From Acarospora socialis (Eukaryota > Ascomycota > Lecanoromycetes > Acarosporales > Acarosporaceae), in the NCBI GenBank assembly GCA_025617375.2, contig JAMYGW020000005.1, positions 1,364,001 through 1,428,000 on the forward strand: DNA of 64,000 nucleotides, written 5' to 3'. The position numbers and the translations under genes are program-made. The notes below the pieces were generated by a model that was not told the origin of the DNA, did no database searches, and saw only the letters and a program-made list of their open reading frames with translations. This document shows, one piece after another, positions 25,972 to 35,791 of the stretch (position 1 is the stretch's first letter; each line of letters begins with the position of its first letter).

Positions 25972-26288
25972 TGTAACATTCTAATCTAAGCTTTCTCAGG
26001 TATGTAGAACTAAGAATTTGTGCTTATTGATATAATAACTGGTCTGAAACAGTTCTGGTCTTTAATTCTTAAATGATTACTTAAGTTGAACACAATCATT
26101 TTCATAAAAAAAATAATTCTACTATATAGAAGCTGATGTGCTGACACACTTGATACTTCAGTGTTCTGATGTGTTTTTGACACATGTTTATAAGAGAATG
26201 CTTGATGTTTTGTTGTTTCATGCTCATGATTATGCTCATTCAGATATACTTCTTGGCATGCTATTTCTTTTAGAGTATAGTTGTAATA
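25972..26288 (-). repeat. LTR of the gypsy element (5' copy relative to its transcription)
   Basis: The matching 317-base LTR. The gag-like remains begin immediately on its low-coordinate side. It retains a few GG steps that are missing from the interior. Confidence 0.9.
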
Positions 26289-29193
26289 ATTTATATGAAG
26301 ATGAGAAACTTTTTATGTCAAACATGAAAAATAAATACATCAATATCAACAGTGCTTATATCTGATGCACAAGATAAGAAGTTTGTGATTGATGTATGAG
26401 ATAAAAAGCTTGCAATTGATGCATAAAAGAATAATGTGTACAGAATGAGTGCAAAGTATTATTGTTCATGCTTTCTTGTTTTATACTCATTGTATTGTTT
26501 ATTGAATTTCTAGAGTCTGAGTCATTAATTTGTGTCTCAGAAAATTCAGAGTTGAAAGCATTGAATAGTTTAAGATTTATATTCAAGTTATAAATTCTGA
26601 GTTCTTCATCAAATTGAATATCTTAAGTTCTAATCACTCTACTTTCTTTTTCTTTCTTTAACAATCAGATTCTATATTGATTACATTTCTTATAGTTTAT
26701 CAGTATGCTTTTGTTGCTTTATATCTCAAATTTGACATCTTAACATCATTTCTCTTTAAAAATATACACATATGCAGTGCATTCAAAGAATCATATATGT
26801 TCAAGATTGATCAGATTGATCATATCATTATTATTGAGTGATTTATAAAGTAATTGAAGTGAAACTTTGTTGTTCTTTATTGCTGAGATTGATAGTCAAT
26901 TCAGTAAATAACAGACAGTCTTGACTGTCTTTGATCACAAGTTGTGTGATATTTCACTGTTAATTATTATGACTCTAGTCTTTTCAGTCAGTAGACTGTT
27001 GCTTCACTCAGTAATATTATTTTGTTTTGATTCATAAGAAACAGTAGTTTCATAACTTATATTGTTGTTTTATAGTCAATCAATAAGAGCTTGACTCTCA
27101 AACTTCTTACTGTTGTCAATTTATATACATTTGACAGTTTTATGCATCTGTGTATAAATCATGTTAATAAAGCATGCAATTTCATCTTTGATCTAATCTT
27201 TAATCTTTATATTGCAAACATATTGTCAGCAGAAATAGTCATTCATAAAAATTATATATTATGCTGATCTGTTGAATGCTGTTGATGTAATGAGATCAAT
27301 AATATTGATATAAATAAGTTTAATTACTTCAGTGATTCATCATTGAAAGAACTTGAACAACTGTTATTTCTGATTTGTCATTAAATAGATGTTGCATAGA
27401 TGAGATGACTTATTTGCAAATCTATATAGATCAATGTCATTGATGTCTAAGTTCTTGAACACACACTTAAGATTTGAGTTTTTTAAATGTTTAAAGCATT
27501 GATGTTATGTGATTTATGATATCTTATTGTTGTCAATGACTGACAGTGTCTTTTACTCAGAGAAAATATGCTTATCTGTCAAAATCTGTAAATAATATAG
27601 TTTGTCTGATCTAGATGCATATTCAACTGTTTCTCTTATCTTATTCTTTAATTGTAGTATTTCTTCATGAATTTCAACAGATATGTCTTTCAATTCAGCT
27701 GTTTCTATTAAGAAGAAATTGAGATCAATATTTGATATGAAGTAGACATTTATCAAGATGATTTGACAAAATTCACTATTATTCTTACATTTCAGTTGTA
27801 GTTCAACAATTTTAATATTGTGAACATTTGTTAATTCAGTCACTTCTCATATCATAAACTTATCTTCAAGCATCTCAATTGTCAAAAACATGAAACAGTC
27901 ACAGCATATATGCTGTGTGACTGCAAAATCAGCTAGTCATGATAATTTATTGACAACAAAAACAATGATAATTGTCATTAGAACAAGTAAGTCTTCATTA
28001 AAATGATGTTCTTTATTTAAGTCTTTCTTCTTATTGACTTTCTGTTTCTTTTTAATTTCATTTAACATTTTGTCAAAATATTTGTGTCAGCAGTTCTGTT
28101 CTGCATAAACTTCTTTATTATAGTGTGTGCATTTTTCATTCTTTTCTTTGTTCTTTTCAGCATTCTTCTTCTTGTTCTTCAATCTTTTATTCTTCTTTTC
28201 ATTTTTATTTCTATTTTTTTTTGAACTTTCTCATTAAAGTCAGATTCTCATTTTCTTCTTTGAGTCATTCTTCATCAATGAGCTTCATAATTAAACTGTC
28301 AAGCAAAAAAAGTATGATTCAGACAACAGAATATTTTATTGTCACTTATTGATTGTAGAAAAATTTTAAATTAATAAGAAAGAGAATGATCTTCAGAATT
28401 TCATCAATAATGAAATCAAATGTTGCAATTTTGATCAGAAGTTTCTTATATTTGAGAATATAATTGTTGATTGATGCAAATTGATTCAGATAAAGACTAT
28501 AGAGATTGATGAAGAAAATATATTGAAGATTAAATTCATGAAAGATATAAATTGAATACAGATGCTTTTACATTTCTTTTGCAGTTCTTATGTTATTTAT
28601 AATGACTGTCACTTCAGAGATAACATTGAGAGTGATGATGATTATGATCTTGTTGTTTTTATTGACTTAGTCATTGTGAATTGAGTTAAAAACTGTGATT
28701 TGCATCACTGCAGTCATTGTACTGTCTGATGACAAAATTATCAACATTATAATTATTGTTGTCAGATCTGATTCTAGATTCATTTTCTTAACTATATTTC
28801 ATAGTTTGAAGCTTATCAAGATGTATTTAATCAATATTTTTCATGCTGAATAATTCATCAAGTCTTTCAGCTTCACAATTTGTGAAAAGAACAGATCTGT
28901 AGATGATATTGTGTTTAATTTGTATGATGATATCATTAAAATTGAAAACTGTCATGTTTTCAGACAAATCTTTCAATTTTGAATGTGATTTTGATGTTCA
29001 TGAGATCATTATTTCAATTCTTATTCATGTAAATGTTGCACAGATGTTCATAACACTTTTGAACAGCTGAGTGTTCATCTTTATGTTGAGTTTGCACTTT
29101 CTCTTAGAGTATTGACAGCAATTTCATATATTGACAACAATGAGATCTTTCTTCATCATTCAAGCATTTTACACACAAGCTGAGCTCATAATC

Positions 29194-29368
29194 TGTTAGA
29201 CTTGAAGATCAAAGTATGCAGATAGTATTAGTTGTCATTATTATCTAGAGTATTTAGAATTAATTTACACAATATGTGATGTGTGTCACTAAGTTCAAAT
29301 AGGCTACTGGAGAATGTGACCTAAAACTCTATGAGAATCTCTATTGGATAAGGCCTGGATTTCTGACA
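29194..29368 (-). repeat. LTR of the copia element (5' copy relative to its transcription)
   Basis: The matching 175-base LTR, followed by the GATAT target duplication at 29369-29373. Its outer end is clearly richer in GG/CC than the element interior. Confidence 0.93.
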
Positions 29369-29373
29369 GATAT

Positions 29374-31457
29374 CGGTAAGTTCTTGGAGTTATGGTTATG
29401 GTTATCCTTATACTGTGTAGATCTGGGTGGCTAATAATAATAAAAAGTAAGGTAGCCTGTAGATCTCTACCTTGTCTCGTGGGTGGGAACTTGGGACTCC
29501 TTTAAAATTTGTCAGTGGCGTCATCGAGACCTCCTCGACCAGTACCTTCCGTGCGCTACTGCACCTGCAGACGACAGCCCTCGGCCGTTCGGGGAGAAGA
29601 CCCTGCATGAAAGATAATAGAATTCAGGGTTGGGATCAGCTGCCCGCAATGGCAAGACCCTGTACGGCTCTACCTAATTTGTAGGTGAGAGTAATAAGGT
29701 AGTCAGAGTTTTGGAGAAGTGGATGATAATAACCAGTTCAGATGGCTGCAATCCTGGATCAACCTTGAACAATCCCTTGGTAAGGGAAAAGCCTGCAGCA
29801 ATGATGCGACTGCTTTTCGGTCATTGAACGTCGATTTTGACACTGGAGTTAGGATGCAAGTGGAGCAGAGTGGAGTCAACCGTAAAAGGATTGGTGTCTA
29901 AACAGTAAGTTAGACCAAACAAATCAATCAATCATGACCGACAAACGCTGTCGAACGTCTCGGCTTCGACGAAAGAAAGAGTCCATACGAAGTGAACTTC
30001 GAGTCGAGTCCAAAGATCAAACCATCTTCGAGGCACTCAATATTTTACTCTCCCCAACATCTTCCTACCTTGTACCTCAAGTACTCTGCACCTACCTTAC
30101 CATATCTGACTAGGAATCGGCATTAGTACGAGTACATGTGGCTGCATATCTTCAATTTGGATGCTCGGGCTATTACTCCATCCTTCTCAGCATTACCATC
30201 CCACTCACTTACCCTGTTACCATTCCTGTCTACCTCACCTGGTTACCCACCGTTACCCAGGCTAAAGTAACAGTACCTGAAAGTTCCAAGTATCTTGCCG
30301 CCCAAGAGTACTCGTACAATCACTTTGATATTTCCGGCAATAACGGTAGCGGTGGCAACAAGCAACAGTGGCCGGCTAGCCATCCTCAGTCGATTCTCCA
30401 CTTGCCATCTGGCTAACTTCCCCCTCCTTCGTCCGACTTCGAGGTCTTGGCTTTTCTTTCCAGTTGTGGCAATCTTGGAAGCACTGGGTTCCGCCGTATT
30501 CACATCGTCGAGTTCACTGCGCTTGTGAAGGCGGTTGTGGTCGTCTGTGTCGGTCACCGGTTCTCGGGGCTTCGTCTGCCTTAGGGAATGGTTTAAAGGG
30601 ACCTTGCGCTCTACAGTCTTTCCAAATCGCCATCATCCACTATCTTCGACCTGGGGGACGAGTTTATATGCACCATCCGTTCGGTACCCTAGTACACCTA
30701 TATGCTAGACGTTCTTGGAATCGATTACCCTTGTTTTGAGACGATGCCCTGCAGAGCATCGACCCATACCTCGCATCTCCTGATTTAACATCCGATTAGC
30801 GTGCCACGCGCTGCGTTGCACCGCAGAGGTTCGACCTACCCTAACACCGCTTAACCGGCCCTGATCCCGACGTCTCAGATCTACACCGATCTGGCAATCA
30901 GTTGAACTTCATCACATTCGGCCAGTACAAGCATCATCGACGCAGCGCTAGGTTTCTTCCTCATTATCGGTGTGCGGACACTTCTTTCAGCAGCGAGACG
31001 ACCAAAATTCCCACAGACAGAAATTCGTCCATCTCACACAACGCACCACATACGACGCTATCATACGCGCCCAATCGCCTACCGAACCAGCGTCTCGCGC
31101 CTTCTCACCGATGACTGCCCCGACCAGGCATACCGATAAAGACGTCTTGTTTACTCGTGGGGCTCGGGAGCCACATAGTTACCTCGTTGATTCCAGAACG
31201 TGACCGGTATAAGGCAATAGCTACGGCTTTGACGTTGGGTGGTCTGCTCTATAGTGTCCCTAGGGCCCAGAACAGTTTCCAGCCAACGTCGTACAATACT
31301 AGTGGTCAGCGCTTTGACCTACCAGTGGGGACGGCTTGCGTTGAGGGCGAGTCAGGCTATCACTCTGGCTGCCAGCATCCGGCGTATGTGGAGAGATACA
31401 AACCTGAGGGATATTTCGGCCAACCTGGAAGCTTTAAAGCTCCAGCTTGTTAGATTC
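29374..31457. other. Gene-free flank right of the retroelement island
   Basis: About 2 kb of normal-GC sequence without a supported gene. Short frames, such as one at 30243-30557 (-), have no family resemblance. The word CTACCTTAC occurs at 30092 and its complement at 29447. The last part should contain the promoter and leader of the HMG-box gene. Confidence 0.35.
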
Positions 31458-33538
31458 ATGAGTGAATTGGCTTATGTCTTGGCTCGACTGGGTATTTCTC
31501 AGTACCTAGAGAGCTTTATAGAGGAAGGATTCGAGACTTGGGAGACTGTTCTAGATATCACTGAATCCGATTTGTGAGCGAATCTTCGTATCGAGCAAGC
31601 CTTCAGGATCCCCAAGCTAATCTACTTCCAGAGACGCGCTCAATGTCAAACTTGGGCACCGAAGAGTAAGCACCATCTTACCGCCACTCTTAAATATACG
31701 TGAGGCGCCACCTGCGTGTGAGAAGTGTATCTTATATGTGGAAACAATAGAAACTACAGCGGGAGATTTCACATGCTCGAAGCTTGGCCACGGAGCGGGG
31801 CGGACTGTCGAATCGCGGCACACCTGCGGACGAGGACCGATTGGTGACGACCGAAAAAGCACAAGACGATCGAAGAGAACCGGACAGCTATAACTTTGGT
31901 AGCAGTGGTAAGAGAAAATACAGACGTCATCCAAAGGTCCGTTTCACACTTCACTTGGCAGAAGCTAAGTCTTTCTGGCTTTCAACCCTCCGTGAGGCTG
32001 ACCCATCATTCAAGCACGACGAAAATGCGCCGGAACGGCCGCCTTCAGCATATGTGATCTTCTTGAACAGTACGTCGAGCGTGCTGACATTGACGAATGG
32101 CAAGTTGTGGCAACTGCTGACAAGGCCCCAGAAATAAGACAGATTTTGAAGGACGAACATCTTTCCTTCACCGAGATTGCAAAGTGCGTTGGGGAAAGAT
32201 GGCAGAAGTTGTCTTCGGGAGAGAAGGAAGAGTTCGAAAGTCAAGCTGCAGCAGCCAAAGAAAAGTACAACACCGAGATGGCAAGATACAAGACGACGGA
32301 GAGTTACAAAGAGTATCTTCGTTATCTAGCAGACTTCAAGCTGAAGAATCCAGGTCCACAAGCAGGTGAGGATCGATTCTATGACTTTGCGGAAGGCGAT
32401 GTTCGGTACGCAGTTCCGGCGTAGTGACTGACACAACAACAACGGCTCAGACAGGAAGCGTCCCCGATTCGACACCGAGAACAGTGCGGAAAGCACTGCC
32501 AGTACACTTAGCTTAACGGATACAGCCGGATCAGTCCAAGTGTCTCAAAATTCCAATCATACTCGTGTAGCGGCGACCGGGTCGACCAGCACACCCTCCA
32601 TTTCGAGCGGCTACCCATTGCTTGCCAACACTACCATACCCGTGTCGCGGAGCGCATCAGGCAGCGGCGCCAGGACTCTGCTCGGTACGCCATCTAACTC
32701 TTCAGCTTCACCGACTCCAACCCCACGTCGAAGAGAGCAAAGTTTCAGCCCCTCAGCTCGGCTTGTTGCGCAAAGATCGCTCTCCGCAGATGATGGTAGT
32801 GAGTCCAACTTTGACAACACACCGAGAGACAGGTCACTCCCGCGTATCATCTCGGTCGAAGGGCCGGAAGAGAGACTCTTTCGGGGAAGTCTTCCACTGG
32901 CTGCACCGGAAGCCGCGCAACAACGGGACAGAGACAGCCCACGAACTAACATCAGGCGGTCTAATGGGGCGCCTGCACCTTTTCTACATAAAGATACGTC
33001 CGTATCATCCATGAATTCGAACCTATCCTTCGCTACTAGCGCCTCATCAATATACACACCGGGTACACCGATTGACGACACTCGCACACAGCGCAACATA
33101 GATGCATCTTGGCCCACCGTGACGAGTTCGCGGAGACCTGGTGACTTAGAACAGCCTCCTCGGCTTGTACACCCACCTCTGCCGAATTACTTGCCGTCCT
33201 TGCATCCCACCTTCTCCTCATCTCAAGCCATAACTGGAGCCGTGTCGTCTATGACAATTGTGACGAAGGACATACCGCAGGAAAGAAGATCGCTCCGAAA
33301 CCTGTCCCTCACGGACCCAGGAATTGTACGGAGAGAGTCTCAACCTGATTCTAAAGGTCAAGTTCCAGACTGTGAGCAGGTACAACAACCGAATCCGTAT
33401 CCCCTCCCGCCCACAACTCGGTCGGGCTTCGAGAAATCACACTCATTCTCTTACGAACCATGCAACGAAACAGATCCACTCTCGATACTTGCATACGCAG
33501 GCCGGATGCTTGCCGAGGAAGCTCACAAGCCGCCCTGA
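31458..33538 (+). CDS. SAM-domain plus HMG-box protein, putative transcriptional regulator
   Basis: A predicted nuclear DNA-binding protein. Exons are 31458-31573, 31632-31665, 31751-31936, 32015-32069, 32132-32365 and 32451-33538, giving 570 residues. Residues 1-60 form a sterile-alpha-motif domain (LARLGISQYLESFIEEGF, ETWETVLDITESDL, DALNVKLGHRRKLQREI), a protein-protein interaction module. A basic stretch KRKYRRHPK is followed by an HMG box at about 115-185 (DENAPERPPSAYVIFLNK, LSFTEIAKCVGERWQKLS, EKYNTEMARYK), interrupted by a 62-base intron. The remaining ~360 residues are Ser/Thr/Pro-rich and disordered, as in activation or regulatory regions. The start was chosen because the SAM domain begins right at this ATG in relatives I recall. 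The DNA target is unknown; HMG-box proteins in fungi include mating regulators, but nothing here ties it to a mating locus. Confidence 0.92.
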
Positions 33539-35791
33539 TCTTGACCATATCCTGATCATCTTCCTCGACGTTTCTTGGCGTACGCGATACCAAGACCACA
33601 TTGGCCTCATTCGAAGTAGTCTTGCACATAAAGCTGCCAAACTAGTCCAAGGTTTCATGCAAGCATTGCGGACCGAGGTCTTCATGTTTAGGGGCGCTGC
33701 TTGGTTTTGATATCAAGGGGATCTCAGAATGTTACGTATCTATAGGACACTCCTCACGCGTGGCCCGTTGTGACGTATGATATATCCAGTATATATTTGA
33801 AGAAAGGATTTGCTTCATCATAGGCGATTCTATTGACTCTTAGATTTTATCCTGAGGAGCTGGACATGGCTCCCGTCGCTCCTCGCACCCTTGAATGCAT
33901 TCCCAGACGTTTCCTCCTCATCCTTCCTACTGGCCTTCGTGGATAGTTATGGGACCCTCGATACATTCGTCATCCACGAAAGTTTGGGGACTCGATCTTG
34001 TCCTTCCCAATGGGGTATCTACTTACGGAAGACTTACCGTAGCTCTGTACTAACCAGCTTTAACAGGGGTTTTTTTCAACCATTGTCGAACGTCTCAGGG
34101 ACGGGGCACCCCCAAACCACTCCGTCTCCCAGTCTGTGCTCTGTCATGATGGGGTCACCGCACTAACCCCGATCTGAATATTGAATGTTTGTTTCGATGC
34201 TCATCGAACGTCTTTCCCCTCTAACCACTCCGACACTCCGCATTCCTTCACGCTCTCATGATGGAATGGTGGCACTAACTCAATCTGAACATTTCCTTTA
34301 GCTGTTGTTGAACGTCTCAGGACCCTCTGACCACTCTGCCAAGGGTCTGTGCTTCATTACAAGATATCATCGCGGTCTCATGGAATTGCTGGCCTTGCCG
34401 GATTCGAACATTCTTTCCAATTGTCGTCGACCGTCTCAAGGAGGGAGCATCTCCAAACCACTTCAAGACTTGATGTTCCTTCGCATCATCATGCTGTCAT
34501 GATGGAATTGCCGCACTAACTTAACTTGAACAGTTTGTTCCAATTGTCGTTGAATGTTGCAGGAGAAGGAGTAATCCCCTTGAAGCAGTTTTCTTGGGAT
34601 GGATGTTGCTGCTTGGTGGAGCACTTCTCTTACCTGCACTTCACATTCCTTTAGTCAATGTTATGACTACCTATTTACGTTATTCACGGTCCTGAGCAGG
34701 AGCACTCCCTTACATCCTGCACTCTTGACTTTGCAGGTACATCGAAACCCCTTGAAAGTGTTATTGAAAAGGCTCAGAGGTATGTGTCGAGCTCGACTAT
34801 GTGTTTGGGATGCCGACAAAGAAAGCCAAGTACAGGTTGAAAATGATATGCCCCAGAGGTCCCTATACTGAGCCGGAGTACTCCCTCTGCATCGTTGCCT
34901 CTTCGCGATGCACTCGAGTGAATCACTCGGGGTGCTCCTCAGCCGCCATCGAACCTCACAACGCGGGAGCACCCCCATAAGGCAGCTTCGTCTTTGCAAC
35001 CTCCGCTTTATATCTGCGCTAATTGGGGCAAGGGGCTTTCTTCACTGTCATTGACCGTCTCACTGGGCGGGAGCACACGCCCCAAACGACCTAAGCTCTC
35101 CATGTATGCTCACCTCCTCCTCCTTTCCTCACCAAACATCATGGACATCTCATTCTTATTCCCCTTACCAGCCAATGTCTAGGACGCAATACCTACTCTT
35201 TCAGTCAAGCGAGTTGCCCGTTACTATGGCCATCGTACTGCGTTAGGGGGTGTGGATCAAGGCGCGTTTCTTCGGACGTTGAGATTCGAACCTCGAGTCT
35301 GGACGTGCATATAAGAAGGCAAGATTGGAATGTCACACATCAGTCTTAAGTCCTTAGCTTCATCCTTTGAAACGCCACTTGTGCCGACCTGCAGACACTT
35401 TGATATCTTTCTAGATTACTCAACCTTCACGCGAGCGATGCCATGTACGACTTCGAGCCATCCGAACACTACTGCCAGCCCAAGCCAATGCCATCGTAAA
35501 GCCGGCGTCACTACTGCGGTAGGTAAATTCTCCGAATCTCCAAATCTCTGCTTCTAGTAAAGTAAGCGCACTGCAGACACGCCAATCCAGCCGTCCTCTC
35601 CATATGCCAGCGCGAATTGCTACAAAGCAAAGCCAGACCCCACGAGCCTGCCAATCCACAACCAATGACTTATCGTCCACCGCCCTCAACTAACCATCCT
35701 GCCATCCGTCCCACCCATTCCACCCCATTCACTCCCCCTCTTTGCTTTAGCAACCAAAGCGAACAAAGCAAAGCGCCCTGACTCCGCGATC
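33539..35791. other. Long gene-free spacer containing a minisatellite
   Basis: About 2.25 kb between the HMG-box gene and the 3' end of RAD16. No coding sequence is supported. It holds the degenerate tandem repeat described separately (34065-34590), with one further stray copy near 35045. The part from 35560 to 35790 is C-rich. Confidence 0.4.
34065..34590. repeat. Degenerate tandem repeat, unit about 105-122 bases
   Basis: The core word GAACGTCTC or a close variant recurs at about 34088, 34205, 34310, 34428 and 34550. Each copy is followed by a run like CAAACCACT, a CTGTCATGATGGAATTG-type block, GCACTAACTT, and TCTGAACATT. A related fragment (GACCGTCTCACTGGGCGGGA) sits near 35046. The copies have diverged by substitutions and small indels. 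There is no open frame through them and no hallmark of a known transposon. Confidence 0.75.

Larger units (their letters stand above)
20116..26288 (-). mobile_element. Ty3/gypsy LTR retrotransposon, fossil, nested in the copia element
   Basis: The element is bounded by 317-base direct LTRs (20116-20432 and 25972-26288) and a perfect ATTTA target duplication (20111-20115, 26289-26293). It reads on the minus strand: gag-like remains lie near 25.7-25.98 kb, a zinc-knuckle/protease area near 24-25 kb, a gypsy-type reverse transcriptase block near 22.97-23.2 kb with RNase H next to it, and an integrase block near 21.5-22.0 kb. The RT-before-integrase order separates it from copia. The total of 6173 bases is normal for a fungal gypsy element. 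It is broken throughout with many interruptions. It interrupts the copia element between its integrase and RT parts, so it inserted later; both then suffered the same mutation process. Confidence 0.93.
17952..29368 (-). mobile_element. Ty1/copia LTR retrotransposon, fossil, carrying a nested gypsy element
   Basis: The element is bounded by two direct 175-base LTRs (17952-18126 and 29194-29368) that start TGT and end ACA, and is flanked by a perfect 5-base target duplication GATAT (17947-17951, 29369-29373). It reads on the minus strand: capsid-type and protease/pre-integrase-like remains lie near 27.5-29.1 kb, and a copia-type reverse transcriptase block lies near 19.3-19.9 kb, in the gag-PR-IN-RT order of Ty1/copia. 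Without the inner element and one copy of its target duplication it is about 5.2 kb, normal for copia. It is thoroughly broken, with many interruptions in every former coding region, and is AT-rich throughout. Age cannot be read from LTR divergence because repeat-directed mutation, not time, dominates the differences. It is an inactive fossil. Confidence 0.93.

Noticed and set aside
17952-29368. Short AT-rich frames in the island as small genes
   Set aside because: They are fragments of decayed LTR-element coding regions or chance frames in AT-rich DNA.
35281-35300. tRNA-like T-arm word (GGTTCGAATCTC on the minus strand)
   Set aside because: I could not fold a matching acceptor stem, D arm and anticodon arm around it. 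Likewise the similar word near 34402.
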